Notes: generated from the letters alone by a model not told the origin. A stretch of 64,000 bases of DNA from Geodermatophilus arenarius (GCF_042654585.1 NZ_JBHSGR010000001.1:62001-126000); one strand, 5' to 3'. Counted from the stretch's first letter, positions 24,691 to 33,882 are shown. Program-made: numbers and translations.

Positions 24691-24739
24691 CCCGGCGGGT
24701 GTCGTCCGGTCGGCCGGCCGGACTGCCGATGCGGGTGGC

Positions 24740-25594
24740 GTGGACACCGAGCAGCGCACCGTCCTGGTCACCGGGTGCTCCTCCGGGCTCGGCCTGGAGA
24801 CCGCCGTCGAGCTGGCCCGCCGCGGCCGGCACGTCGTCGCCTCGATGCGCGACCCGGGCCGGCGGGCGGCGCTCGACGCCCGCACCCGCGAGGCGGGGCT
24901 GGAGCCGCTCGACGTCGTCCAGCTGGACGTGACCGACGCGGAGTCCTCCCGGCGGGCGGTGGAGGAGACCCTCGGTCTCACCGGTGGCCGGCTCGACGCG
25001 CTGGTGAACAACGCCGGCACCGCCAGCGGGGGCGCGTTCGAGGACACCGACGAGGACGAGTGGCGCCGGGTCCTCGACACCAACCTGCTCGGCGCCCTGC
25101 GGCTCACCCAGCTCGTGCTGCCGGTCATGCGGCGGCAGCGGTCCGGGCGGCTGGTCCTCGTCTCCAGCGACTCCGCCCGCTACGGCAACCCCGGGCTGTC
25201 GCTGTACTGCGCGTCGAAGTGGGCGCTCGAGGGCTGGGCGGAGTCCCTGGCCTACGAGGTCGAGCCGTTCGGCGTCCGGGTGGTGCTGGTCGAGCCGGGC
25301 AACTACGACACCGCGATCTGGGCGACGACGCCCCGTGTCACCCCGCCCGGCAGCCCCTACACCGGCCTGCTGCAGACCGTGGAGCGGTTCGTCGAGGAGG
25401 AGCACCTCCCCCGCTCGCGCGACCCGCGCGAGGTGGCCCGCGCCGTCGCCCGCGCCCTGGACGCGGACCGCCCGCGGTTCCGGGTGACCGTCGGGCCGGA
25501 CGCGAAGCTGGCCGCGGTGTTGGACAAGGTGCCGTACCGGGTGGCGGCCGCCGCCGTCCGCCGGGTCACCGGCCTGCACCGCTGGAAGCCCTGA
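24740..25594 (+). CDS. Short-chain dehydrogenase/reductase
   Basis: A 284-residue classical SDR. Cofactor motif TGCSSGLG at the N-terminus, NNAG at about residue 90, and catalytic Ser/Tyr/Lys in VSSDSARYGNPGLSLYCASK. Retinol-dehydrogenase-like C-terminal extension (RVVLVEPGNYDTAIW). Substrate unknown. GTG start at 24740, 49 bp after the MmyB-like regulator and in the same direction, so it may be co-transcribed with it. Confidence 0.88.
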   Translation: MDTEQRTVLVTGCSSGLGLETAVELARRGRHVVASMRDPGRRAALDARTREAGLEPLDVVQLDVTDAESSRRAVEETLGLTGGRLDALVNNAGTASGGAFEDTDEDEWRRVLDTNLLGALRLTQLVLPVMRRQRSGRLVLVSSDSARYGNPGLSLYCASKWALEGWAESLAYEVEPFGVRVVLVEPGNYDTAIWATTPRVTPPGSPYTGLLQTVERFVEEEHLPRSRDPREVARAVARALDADRPRFRVTVGPDAKLAAVLDKVPYRVAAAAVRRVTGLHRWKP

Positions 25595-25636
25595 GCTCCG
25601 CGGGCGGGTCCGCCGCCCGCGGCGCAGGCTGACCCC

Positions 25637-26089
25637 GTGCGACGTCCCCTGCTGACCGCCTCGACCGCCGTCGGGCTGACCGCCCTGGTCGGCTCGGCCG
25701 GGACCGACGTCGGCTCGTCCTGGTACCGCGGGCTCGACACGCCGCGCTGGCAGCCACCCGGCCCGGTGTTCGGGATCGCGTGGACGGCGCTGTACGCGCT
25801 GCTGGCGTTCGCCGGCGGACGCCTCCTGGAGCGGGGCGACCCGGCGGACGCCCGGGCCCTCGCAGGCAACCTCGTGCTGAACGCGGGCTGGACGTGGGCC
25901 TTCTTCCGCGCCCACCGGCCCCCGCTGGCGGCGGCGGAGGCGGCGCTGCTGGCGGCGTCGACGGCCGACCTCACCCGGCGCGCCGGCCGGGTGGACCGCG
26001 CCGCCGGTCGGGCCCTGCTCCCCTACGCGGCGTGGACGGCGTTCGCGACGGTGCTCAGCGCCGAGATCGCCCGCCGCAACCGCCGCTGA
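25637..26089 (+). CDS. tspO: TspO/MBR-family membrane protein
   Basis: A 150-residue five-helix membrane protein. Family residues are present: WYRGLDTPRWQPPGPVFGI, AWTALYALLAF and NLVLNAGWTWAFFRAHRP. Bacterial TspO binds tetrapyrroles and cholesterol-like ligands and is linked to stress signalling; its exact role here is unknown. GTG start. It follows the SDR gene by 42 bp. Length is slightly short of the usual 155-180 residues, with a compact N-terminus. Confidence 0.88.
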   Translation: MRRPLLTASTAVGLTALVGSAGTDVGSSWYRGLDTPRWQPPGPVFGIAWTALYALLAFAGGRLLERGDPADARALAGNLVLNAGWTWAFFRAHRPPLAAAEAALLAASTADLTRRAGRVDRAAGRALLPYAAWTAFATVLSAEIARRNRR

Positions 26090-26095
26090 CCGGTC

Positions 26096-26995
26096 TCATC
26101 CGCCCGCGGCCTCGGCGGCGACGTCCACGAGGGCGTCGAGCACGCGGCGCACGACCAGCCGCTCGGCGGTGTCCGGCCGCAGCAGCGCGTCGACCTGCCG
26201 TCCGGCCCGCACCCCCGCCAGCGGCAGCAGCCGCACGCCGGGGTGGCCGCCGCGGGTGAACCGCGGCAGCAGCGAGATCCCGTGACCGGCGGCCACCAGC
26301 GCCTCGACGACGGAGAAGTCGTTGATCCGGTGGGTGATCCGCGGCGCGGTGCCCGACCCCGCGGCGACGGCGGCCAGCACGGTGGCGACCGGGAAGCCCT
26401 CGCGGACGGCGATCCAGTCCTCGTCGACCAGGTCCCCGGGCCGCACCCGCGACCGGCCGGCCAGCGGGTGGTCGCGGGGCACGGCGACGTCGAGCGGCTC
26501 GCGCAGCAGCGGGACGACGCGCAGCCCCGGGGCGGGCCACTGCGTGCCGTCGGGCCGGTGGGCGACGACGACGTCGACCCGGTCGGTGAGCGCGGGGAAC
26601 TCGTCGAGCGCGACGTCCTCGTCCGAGCACTCGACGGTGATCCCGCCGAGCTCGCGCACCCGGGTCAGCAGCGGCGGCAGCAGCAGCTGGGCACCGCTCT
26701 GGAACGCCGACACCCGCACGGTGCCCTCGGGACGCTCGAGGAAGGCGGCGCAGGCGGCCCGCGCCCGCTCGACGGCGACCGCGACGTCGACCGCCGCCTC
26801 GGCCAGCGCCTCCCCCGCCGCGGTCAGCCGCAGCCCGCGTCCGATCCGCTCGGTGAGCGGCACCCCGGCCTCCCGCGAGAGCGCGGCCAGCTGCTGGGAC
26901 ACCGCCGACGGCGTCAGGTGCAGGACGGCGGCCGCGGCGGTGACGCCGCCCTGCGTCCGCACCGCGCGGAGGGTCTGCAGCGCGCGGACGTCCAT
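26096..26995 (-). CDS. LysR-family transcriptional regulator
   Basis: A 299-residue LysR regulator. The N-terminal winged helix has LQTLRAVRTQGGVTAAAAVL and LTPSAVSQQLAALSREAG. The effector domain spans about residues 90-290 with GTVRVSAFQSGAQLLLPPLL. Divergent from the EamA exporter with 72 bp between, the usual arrangement for a LysR regulator and its target. ATG start at 26995. Confidence 0.92.
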   Translation of the reverse strand: MDVRALQTLRAVRTQGGVTAAAAVLHLTPSAVSQQLAALSREAGVPLTERIGRGLRLTAAGEALAEAAVDVAVAVERARAACAAFLERPEGTVRVSAFQSGAQLLLPPLLTRVRELGGITVECSDEDVALDEFPALTDRVDVVVAHRPDGTQWPAPGLRVVPLLREPLDVAVPRDHPLAGRSRVRPGDLVDEDWIAVREGFPVATVLAAVAAGSGTAPRITHRINDFSVVEALVAAGHGISLLPRFTRGGHPGVRLLPLAGVRAGRQVDALLRPDTAERLVVRRVLDALVDVAAEAAGG

Positions 26996-27020
26996 GCAGC
27001 GACGCTACATCGTCGTGTCA

Positions 27021-27030
27021 CGAGATCTCG
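27021..27030. promoter_or_regulatory. Palindrome in the LysR/EamA divergent gap
   Basis: CGAGATCTCG is a perfect 10-bp palindrome near the middle of the 72-bp divergent region. It is a candidate core of the LysR operator. Assignment is by position only. Confidence 0.35.
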
Positions 27031-27067
27031 CTGGTGCTGGAAGGTTGCAGGGCGCACGCTCGACGGC

Positions 27068-27982
27068 GTGCCGACCCGCGACCGCCTGCTCGCCCTCCTC
27101 GTGGCCGTCGTCTGGGGACTGAACTTCCCGGCGATCCACCTGTCGCTCGAGCAGTTCCCGCCGTTCTTCCTCGTCGCGCTGCGGTTCGCGCTGGTCGCCG
27201 TCCCGACGGTGCTGCTCGTGCCGCGGCCCGGCGTCCCGTGGCGGTGGGTGCTCGGGTACGGCACCGGCTTCGGCGTCCTGCAGTTCGTCTTCCTCTACGT
27301 CGCGATGGACACCGGCATGCCGACCGGCCTCGCCTCGCTGGTGCTGCAGTCCTCGGCGCCGTTCACGGTCGTGCTGGCCGGGCTGCTGCTCCGTGAGCGG
27401 CTGACGGGGCGGCAGGCGGCCGGGGTCGCGCTCGCCGTCGTCGGCCTGGCCGGCATCGCCGTCCACCGGGCCGGGTTGGACGGCGGCGCCACGCTGCTGC
27501 CGGTGCTGCTGACGCTGTGCGGCGGGCTCGGCTGGGCGCTGGGCAACCTGTGCAACCGGCAGGCGCGCCCGGCCCGCCCGTTCCGGCTGATGCTCTGGAT
27601 GACCGTCGTGCCGCCGCTGCCGATGCTCGCGCTGTCGCTGGCGACCGAGGGCCCGGCCCGCATCGGCGCGTCGCTGACGACGCTCGGGACGACGACGGGG
27701 CTGCTCGCGCTGGCCGGCCTGCTGTTCACCGTCGTGGTCGCCACGCTGCTCGGCTCCGGCATCTGGACGGCGCTGATGAGCCGGCACCCCTCGGGCACCG
27801 TGGCCCCGTTCTCGATGCTGGTGCCCGTCGTCGGGATGGGCTCGGCGTGGCTGTTCTTCGGCGAGCGGTCGCCGCTGGTCGAGCTGGCCTGCGGCGCCCT
27901 CGTCGTGGCCGGCGTCCTGTTCGGCAGCCGGCCGCCCCGGACCCGGCCGGCACCTCGCGTCCTGGAGCACTCCACCGCCTGA
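27068..27982 (+). CDS. EamA-family (DMT) exporter
   Basis: A 304-residue, ten-helix drug/metabolite transporter with two EamA repeats. N-terminal LVAVVWGLNFPAIHLSLEQF and the second-repeat FTVVVATLLGSGIWTALMSR with FSMLVPVVGMGSAWLFFGE are typical of the EamA/YdcZ amino-acid and metabolite exporters. GTG start at 27068. Probably regulated by the divergent LysR protein. Substrate unknown. Confidence 0.88.
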   Translation: MPTRDRLLALLVAVVWGLNFPAIHLSLEQFPPFFLVALRFALVAVPTVLLVPRPGVPWRWVLGYGTGFGVLQFVFLYVAMDTGMPTGLASLVLQSSAPFTVVLAGLLLRERLTGRQAAGVALAVVGLAGIAVHRAGLDGGATLLPVLLTLCGGLGWALGNLCNRQARPARPFRLMLWMTVVPPLPMLALSLATEGPARIGASLTTLGTTTGLLALAGLLFTVVVATLLGSGIWTALMSRHPSGTVAPFSMLVPVVGMGSAWLFFGERSPLVELACGALVVAGVLFGSRPPRTRPAPRVLEHSTA

Positions 27983-28165
27983 CCGGACCAGCCCTGCACC
28001 GCGCTCCGGGACCGACCTCGACCTGCCGCCGTGCCGAACGCCCGGTCCCGGCCCTCTCCCGGGGGGTTCCCGCGACACACGGGTGAACAGCACCGGCATT
28101 CGTGGACGTACGGAACGGCCCGGGTCAGGATTGAGGGCGCAGTGACAGCTCAGGGGGAAGCATCC

Positions 28166-29194
28166 ATGGACAAGAGGCGACGCGGGGTCCGATCCGCCCG
28201 GTTGATCCCGGGGCTCGGCGCCAGCGCGTGCGCGCTCGGGATGGCGGCCGCGCTGGCCGCGGTCTCCGGGCCGCCGGTCGCGGGTGCGGTCGGAGCGGAC
28301 ACGACGTCGGCCGACGCCGAGGCCCGGCGGGGCGGTTCGGGCGACGACGGCCTGCCCGAGGGCGGCCCGCTGGTGATGCCGAGCATCGGCGTCACCGCGC
28401 CCGGGTTCGAGGACGGCTGGGCCCCCGCGGCCGCCACCCGGGCCACCCCGGACGACGACGCCGACGACTCCTCTCCCGGCACCCTCCCCCGGAACTCGTT
28501 CCCGCGCGGGTCCAGCGACGACCGGTCCCTGCCGACGGAGGTCCCGTTCGATCCCGCGCCCCTCGACCCCGAGCCCGCTGTCCCGGCCCCTGCCACTCCG
28601 GCGCCCCGAGCGCCCGCCCCGGCTCCCGTGGCTCCCGCGGTCGAGGCGCCGGCGGACCGGCCGGCTCCGGTCGAGCAACCGCCCGCCGAGCAGCCTCCCG
28701 CCGATCAGCCTCCCGCACCGGCGGACCCCGCGCCGCCGGCACCGGAGCCGGGCGAGGAGCCACCCGCGGACCAGCCGCCGGTCGAGCAGCCCCCGGTCGA
28801 GCAGCCGGTCGAGCAGCCGGTCGAGGAACCGCCCGCCGAGGACCCGCCCGCCGAACAGCCGCCGGTCGACGAGCCGCCCGCTGACCAGCCGCCCGCCGAC
28901 GAGCCGTCGTGCGGGGACACCGGGACCACACCGGACCCGGCCACCGACCCGACGGCCGCCCCGACCACGGACCCGACGACGGATCCGGCGGCGGCCCCGG
29001 CCACCGACCCGGCCACCGACCCGGCCACCGACCCGGCCACCGACCCGGACGCCACCACGCCCGGGTGCCCGCCGGTCCCGGCCTGCCCCGAGCCGCCTGC
29101 CGACCCGTCCACCGCGGAGTCCCCCGAGCCCCCGGCGCCGGAGGGGTGCACCGCGGCGGAGTCCCCCGCCGGCGAGCCCGCCCCGGCTCCCTGA
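28166..29194 (+). CDS. Secreted proline/threonine-rich low-complexity protein
   Basis: A 342-residue protein. Residues 1-45 form a signal peptide (MDKRRRGVRSARLIPGLGAS then a hydrophobic stretch). From about 130 on it is almost all Pro, Ala, Glu, Gln, Asp and Thr: imperfect PPAEQPPADQPP and PVEQPVEQPVEEPP repeats, then TDPATDPATDP repeats and a C-terminal Cys-Pro segment with four to five Cys. No LPXTG or transmembrane anchor. Probably a cell-wall spanning or surface spacer protein. ATG 28166 has GGGGGAAGC upstream. Not assigned to a family. Confidence 0.7.
   Translation: MDKRRRGVRSARLIPGLGASACALGMAAALAAVSGPPVAGAVGADTTSADAEARRGGSGDDGLPEGGPLVMPSIGVTAPGFEDGWAPAAATRATPDDDADDSSPGTLPRNSFPRGSSDDRSLPTEVPFDPAPLDPEPAVPAPATPAPRAPAPAPVAPAVEAPADRPAPVEQPPAEQPPADQPPAPADPAPPAPEPGEEPPADQPPVEQPPVEQPVEQPVEEPPAEDPPAEQPPVDEPPADQPPADEPSCGDTGTTPDPATDPTAAPTTDPTTDPAAAPATDPATDPATDPATDPDATTPGCPPVPACPEPPADPSTAESPEPPAPEGCTAAESPAGEPAPAP
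28999..29046 (+). repeat. 12-bp tandem repeat in the proline-rich gene
   Basis: Four exact copies of GGCCACCGACCC, encoding ATDP units. Copy number is likely variable between strains. Confidence 0.85.
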
Positions 29195-29210
29195 GCCGGG
29201 CGCGGACCGC

Positions 29211-29681
29211 TCAGTCCAGGTCCCGGACGTACCAGACCTCGCGCAGCCGCCGGCCTGCCCACTCGCGCTCGAGCACCTCGCCCGTCGGCCGCCACCCGGC
29301 CCGCTCGTAGAAGGCGCGCGGGCCGGCGTTGCGCTCCTCGGTGCGCAGCCGGGCGCGGTCCCACCCGGCCGTCCGCAGCAGGTCCAGCACGGCCGCCAGC
29401 AGCGCCCGCCCGGTGCCCCTGCCCTGCTCGGCGGGGTCCACGTAGAGCAGCGCGACCTCACCGGTCGCGACGTCGGCCCGCCCGAACCCGACGACGACGC
29501 CGTCCCGCTCGGCCACGAGGAACCCGTCCGCGGCCACCCGCTCCCGCCAGAGGGGCACGTCCGGCTCGGCCAGGACGTCGCCGAGGAACGCCGACCACGC
29601 CGCCCGCCCGGCCCGCGCGTGCACCCCCGCGACGGCGGCGGCGTCCGCGGGACCCGCCGGCCGGATGACCACCTCGCCCAC
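29211..29681 (-). CDS. GNAT-family N-acetyltransferase
   Basis: A 156-residue acetyltransferase. The acetyl-CoA-binding motif A is LYVDPAEQGRGTGRALLAAV, followed by NAGPRAFYERAGWRPTGEV (motif B). It would transfer acetyl from acetyl-CoA to an unknown amine. GTG 29681 is the first plausible start; GTG 29672 is an alternative. Divergent from the DUF2505 gene. Confidence 0.85.
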   Translation of the reverse strand: MGEVVIRPAGPADAAAVAGVHARAGRAAWSAFLGDVLAEPDVPLWRERVAADGFLVAERDGVVVGFGRADVATGEVALLYVDPAEQGRGTGRALLAAVLDLLRTAGWDRARLRTEERNAGPRAFYERAGWRPTGEVLEREWAGRRLREVWYVRDLD

Positions 29682-29735
29682 GGCCGCAGTCTGACCCCGC
29701 CGGGCGGCGCGCTGGGGCACAGCCGAGGATGGGGC

Positions 29736-30236
29736 GTGCCCATCGACGCCACCACCAGCTACACCGCCGCCCCCGACCGCGTGTTCGCCGAGCTCACCGA
29801 CGAGGTCTTCCTGCGCGAGGTCGCCCAGGCCCTGGACGCCGAGGTGCGCGAGGTCTCGAGCGAGGCGAACGGGGCGGGCACCACCACCCGGGTTCGGCTG
29901 TCGGCGCCGACGACGGGCATCCCGCCGGTCTTCGCCCGCTTCGTGGGCAGGACGGTCCCGGTCACCGAGACCACCACCTGGCGGCCCGACGGCGACGGCG
30001 GCTACCGCGGCGCCCTCGACCTGCGCGCCGAGATCATGGGCCGCGAGGCGCGGGTCACCTGCGAGCGCCGGCTGACCCCCGCGGCCGGCGGCACCCGCGC
30101 CACCGTGACCGGCGACGCCAGGGTCGACGCCCCGCTCATCGGGCGCCAGGCCGAGGGCGCGGTCCGCGACCTGGTCACCCAGGTCGTGCTGCGGCGCGAG
30201 CACGAGGTGCTGCAGCGCCGCCTCGGGGAGAGCTGA
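29736..30236 (+). CDS. DUF2505 / SRPBCC-fold protein
   Basis: A 166-residue protein of the actinobacterial DUF2505 family (START/SRPBCC-like fold). Opening PIDATTSYTAAPDRVFAELT is typical, as are PPVFARFVGRTVPVTETTTW and the C-terminal amphipathic helix ending LVTQVVLRREHEVLQRRL. Members presumably bind lipids or hydrophobic ligands; no function known. GTG start at 29736. Confidence 0.8.
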   Translation: MPIDATTSYTAAPDRVFAELTDEVFLREVAQALDAEVREVSSEANGAGTTTRVRLSAPTTGIPPVFARFVGRTVPVTETTTWRPDGDGGYRGALDLRAEIMGREARVTCERRLTPAAGGTRATVTGDARVDAPLIGRQAEGAVRDLVTQVVLRREHEVLQRRLGES

Positions 30237-30238
30237 GC

Positions 30239-30436
30239 TCAGGGCGCGTCCGAGCCCCAGCGCGCCACGTCGCCGCCGGCGCCGTCGACGAGCACGTACT
30301 CCGCGGCACCGGGCGGGTCCTCCGCGCGGTGGCGGGCGACGACGTCGACGGCCTCGGTCTCGGCGGCGGTCGCGTCGGCGGCGTCCCACTCGTGCAGGAC
30401 GGCGCCGTCACCGGTGGTCAGGCGGAACTGCGGCAT
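30239..30436 (-). CDS. Small hypothetical protein
   Basis: A 65-residue protein beginning MPQFRLTTGDGAVLHEWDAA with an acidic middle (AADATAAETEAVDVVARHRA) and the end VDGAGGDVARWGSDAP. ATG 30436 lies 37 bp past the stop of the upstream carboxylase gene and may be co-transcribed with it. Looks like a compact alpha/beta protein. No family assigned. Confidence 0.6.
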   Translation of the reverse strand: MPQFRLTTGDGAVLHEWDAADATAAETEAVDVVARHRAEDPPGAAEYVLVDGAGGDVARWGSDAP

Positions 30437-30473
30437 GGCCGGACGGTAGCCGCGGGCGCCGCCCACTGCCTGC

Positions 30474-33400
30474 TCACGCCAGTCCGGCCAGGGCGCGGAC
30501 CAGCACGTCGCGGGTGTCCGCGGGGTCGACGACGTCGTCCACCTCGAACGCCGACGCCACGTTGAGCGCCCTGCCCTGCGCGTAGGACGCCGCGACCAGC
30601 TCGGCGAACCGGGCGTCGCGGTCCCCGGGCGGCAGCGCCGCCAGCTCGCGCCGGTACCCGAGCCGCACCGCCCCCTCCAGGCTCATCGGCCCGAACTCGC
30701 CGGTCGGCCAGGCCAGCGTGAGCAGCGGGACCTGCAGGTCGCCGCCGAGCATCGCCATCGCGCCCAGCCCGTACGCCTTGCGCAGCACCACCGCCAGCAG
30801 CGGGACGCGGAGCTGCGCCCCGGCCACGTACAGCCCGCCGAAGCGGCGCACGGTGCCGGTGCGCTCGGACTCCGGGCCGACCATGAACCCGGGGGTGTCC
30901 ACCAGCGACACCACCGGCAGCCCGGCCGAGGAGCACAGCCGCAGGAACGCCGCGGCCTTGTCCGCCGACTCGCCGTCGATCGCCCCGCCGAGGTGCCGCG
31001 GGTCGTTGGCCACGAACCCCACCGGCCGCCCGTCCAGGCGGGCCAGCGCGGTGACGATCCCGCGCCCGAACGACGGCCGCAGCTCCAGCACGCTGCCGTC
31101 GTCGGCGAGCGTGGCGACCACCGGGCGCACGTCGTAGCTGCGCACCCGGTTGGCCGGCAGGGCCGTCCGCAGCGGCCGCTGGTCGGCGGCCTCCCCCGGC
31201 ACGACCCGCCCGGTCAGCAGCCCGACCGCCTGCCGCGCGGCGGCCACGGCCGCGGCGTCGTCGGGCACCACGACGTCGACCACGCCGTTCGCCGCCTGCA
31301 CCGCCGTCGGCCCGACGTCCTCCGGCGCGACGACGCCCAGCCCGCCGGCCTCGATCATCGCCGGGCCGCCCATCCCGATGCTGCTGTCCTCGGTGGCGAT
31401 GACGACGTCGCAGCAGCCGACCAGCGCGGCGTTGCCGGCGAAGCAGTACCCCGAGACGACGGCGACCGTGGGCACCCGCCCGGCCAGCCGCGCCATCGTG
31501 GTGAAGGTCGGGACGTCGAGCCGGGAGAAGCCACCGCCGTCGGTGTCGCCGGGTCGTCCGCCGCCGCCCTCGGCGACCAGCACGACGGGCAGGCCGCGCT
31601 CGGTGGCGACCTCGAGCAGCCGGTCGGTCTTGCGGTGGTTGGTGCGGCCCTGGGTGCCGGCCAGCACGGTGTAGTCGTAGACGAGGACCGCGCACGGCAC
31701 GCCGCCGACCTCGCCGACGCCGGTGACCATGCCGTCGGCCGGCGTCCGCGCGACCAGCTCCGCCAGCGTCCGCCGCGCCCGCTGGGCGGCGATGCCGAGC
31801 TGGCCGTACTCGACGAAGGTGCCCTCGTCGACCAGCGCCGCCACCGTCTCCCGCGCGGTCATCCGCCCCGCCTCGTGGCGGCGGGCGACCGCCTCGGGCC
31901 GGGCGTCGTCGAGGGTGGCGGCGCGCCGCTCGTGCAGCTCGGCCAGCTCGGGGCGGACGGCGTCCGGGTCCTCCCCGCCCGGCCCGCCCCCGGCGTCGCC
32001 GGCCTCGCCGGGGACGACCCCGCCGAGCACGGTCCCCGCCGTGACGACGTCGCCGACCCGCACGGCCAGCCCGGTGACCACGCCGGCGGCCGGCGCGGGC
32101 ACGACGTGCTCCATCTTCATCGCCTCGAGCACCAGCAGCGTCGCCCCGGCGGCGACGGCGTCGCCGTCGGCGGCGGCCACCTCGACCACCGCACCCGACA
32201 GCGGCGCGGTCACCGGGAGCACGCCGTCGACGGCCGCCGCGACCTCGGCCGGGCGGTCGGGCACCAGCCCGGCCAGGCGCGCGTCGACGAGGTCGGTGGT
32301 GGCGCGGCCGCCGGCCACCTCGGGGAGGTCCAGCAGTGCCGCGAGCAGGTCCGCGCTCACCGGCACCCCGGCGACGTCGAGCTCGGCCAGCGCGCGGCGG
32401 CAGCCGGCCAGCGCCCGCGGCAGGTCGCGGTCGGCGACGACCACCTTGGCCAGCAGCGAGTCGTAGCGCGGGCCGACCTCGTCGCCGGCGACCACGCCGG
32501 TGTCCACCCGCACGCCGCGCCCGGTCGGCGGCACGAACCGCTCCAGCCGGCCGGCGCCGGGGTGCACGGTGCCGTCGGGCAGCAGCGTCTCGGCGTTGAC
32601 CCGCGCCTGCACGGCGGCCCCGCGGGACGGCGGCGGCGCGGACAGCCCGAGGTCCGCCAGCGTCGCGCCCTCGGCCAGCCGGATGCCGACCTCGACCAGG
32701 TCCAGCCCGGTGACCTCCTCGGTCACGGTGTGCTCGACCTGCAGCCGCGGGTTGACCTCGAGGAAGGCCACCTCGTCGCCGCGGACCTCGTCGTGGCGGA
32801 CCAGGAACTCCACGGTGGCCAGCCCGCGGTAGGCCAGCGACCCGCACAGCGCGGTGGCGTACCCGGCCAGCCGGGCGCGCAGGCCGTCGTCGAGGCCGGG
32901 CGCGGGCGCGACCTCGACCAGCTTCTGCCGCCGCCGCTGCAGCGAGCAGTCGCGGTCGCCGAGGGCCACCACGGCCGTGCCGTCGCCGGCCACCTGCACC
33001 TCGACGTGCCGGGCGCCGGTCAGCAGCCGCTCGACGTACACCGCGCCGTCGCCGAACGCCGCCCGCGCCTCCGAGCGGGCCCGCTCCAGCGCGGCGGGCA
33101 GGTCCGCGGGGTCGCGCACCGGGCGCATCCCGCGGCCGCCGCCCCCGGCCACCGCCTTGACCATCCCCGCGCCGCCGTCGCCCAGGCCGGCGAGGAAGGC
33201 GGTCGCGGCGGCGAGGTCGGTGTCGCCGTCGGTGGCGGCGAGCACCGGCAGGCCCAGCTCGCCGGCGCGGGCGCGGGCGGCGGTCTTGTCGCCGAGCAGG
33301 GCGAGCGCGGCGGCGTCCGGGCCGACGAACGCGATCCCGGCGTCCGCGCAGGCGCGGGCCAGGTCGGGGCTCTCGGCGAGGAAGCCCCAGCCCGGGTGCA

Positions 33401-33632
33401 GCCCGTCGGCGCCGGCGCGGACGGCGGCCCCGACGACGGCGCCGACGTCCAGGTACGCCGCCGGTCCGGTCCCGGGCAGCCGGACGACCTCGTCGGCGCG
33501 GCGGGCGTGCAGGCTCCCGGCGTCGTCCTCCGGCGCGACGGCGACGGTGGACAGGCCCAGGGCGGCGGCGCTGCGGAACACCCGGACGGCGACCTCGCCG
33601 CGGTTGGCCACCAGCAGGCGGGTGATGCTCAT
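30474..33632 (-). CDS. Single-chain acyl-CoA carboxylase (BC-BCCP-CT fusion)
   Basis: A 1052-residue multidomain enzyme. Residues about 1-450 are biotin carboxylase (RLLVANRGEVAVRVFR, ATP loop GGGGRGMR, catalytic EVNPRLQVEHTVTE). Residues about 470-545 are a biotin carrier domain with EAMKM, biotinyl Lys506. Residues about 560-1052 are a carboxyltransferase (GTFVEYGQL, VVSGYCFAGNAALVG, SLVDTPGFMVG). This is the layout of the single-polypeptide long-chain acyl-CoA carboxylase of mycobacteria and relatives, which carboxylates acyl-CoAs of varied length. Most actinobacterial ACCs use separate subunits. ATG start at 33632. Substrate range is inferred from family. Confidence 0.92.
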   Translation of the reverse strand: MSITRLLVANRGEVAVRVFRSAAALGLSTVAVAPEDDAGSLHARRADEVVRLPGTGPAAYLDVGAVVGAAVRAGADGLHPGWGFLAESPDLARACADAGIAFVGPDAAALALLGDKTAARARAGELGLPVLAATDGDTDLAAATAFLAGLGDGGAGMVKAVAGGGGRGMRPVRDPADLPAALERARSEARAAFGDGAVYVERLLTGARHVEVQVAGDGTAVVALGDRDCSLQRRRQKLVEVAPAPGLDDGLRARLAGYATALCGSLAYRGLATVEFLVRHDEVRGDEVAFLEVNPRLQVEHTVTEEVTGLDLVEVGIRLAEGATLADLGLSAPPPSRGAAVQARVNAETLLPDGTVHPGAGRLERFVPPTGRGVRVDTGVVAGDEVGPRYDSLLAKVVVADRDLPRALAGCRRALAELDVAGVPVSADLLAALLDLPEVAGGRATTDLVDARLAGLVPDRPAEVAAAVDGVLPVTAPLSGAVVEVAAADGDAVAAGATLLVLEAMKMEHVVPAPAAGVVTGLAVRVGDVVTAGTVLGGVVPGEAGDAGGGPGGEDPDAVRPELAELHERRAATLDDARPEAVARRHEAGRMTARETVAALVDEGTFVEYGQLGIAAQRARRTLAELVARTPADGMVTGVGEVGGVPCAVLVYDYTVLAGTQGRTNHRKTDRLLEVATERGLPVVLVAEGGGGRPGDTDGGGFSRLDVPTFTTMARLAGRVPTVAVVSGYCFAGNAALVGCCDVVIATEDSSIGMGGPAMIEAGGLGVVAPEDVGPTAVQAANGVVDVVVPDDAAAVAAARQAVGLLTGRVVPGEAADQRPLRTALPANRVRSYDVRPVVATLADDGSVLELRPSFGRGIVTALARLDGRPVGFVANDPRHLGGAIDGESADKAAAFLRLCSSAGLPVVSLVDTPGFMVGPESERTGTVRRFGGLYVAGAQLRVPLLAVVLRKAYGLGAMAMLGGDLQVPLLTLAWPTGEFGPMSLEGAVRLGYRRELAALPPGDRDARFAELVAASYAQGRALNVASAFEVDDVVDPADTRDVLVRALAGLA

Positions 33633-33716
33633 CGGCGCCGGAGTCTAGGTGGCGCCGGTCACGCCGCGACGCCGTCCCGGGGAGCGGACCGCGCCGTCGG
33701 CGGGCAGGCTGCGGTC

Positions 33717-33842
33717 ATGACGACGCCTGAGCCGGACCAGCCGCAGCCGCGCGACATCGCCCTCGAGATGGAGGACGCGGAGACCGAGGCCTCCCTGGAG
33801 GCGCAGAGCGACCCGGAGCCGGCGCAGGACGGGACCGACTGA
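33717..33842 (+). CDS. Very small acidic protein
   Basis: A 41-residue, strongly acidic peptide (MTTPEPDQPQPRDIALEMED, then AETEASLEAQSDPEPAQDGTD). ATG at 33717, with no clear ribosome-binding site. Codon third positions are GC-rich but the frame is short, so a chance frame cannot be ruled out. It sits 40 bp before the kinase gene in the same direction. Confidence 0.4.
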   Translation: MTTPEPDQPQPRDIALEMEDAETEASLEAQSDPEPAQDGTD

Positions 33843-33882
33843 GGGCGGGACGCCGGCTCCTCCACCGGCGTACCGTCCGCCC

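Noticed and set aside
28999..29046. CRISPR-like array
   Set aside because: The repeats are contiguous 12-mers within a coding frame, without spacers. No CRISPR repeats or cas genes were seen anywhere in the window.
30993..33842. 949-codon plus-strand frame
   Set aside because: It is antisense to the single-chain carboxylase, which has all catalytic motifs. Only its last 42 codons (33717-33842) might be a small gene.
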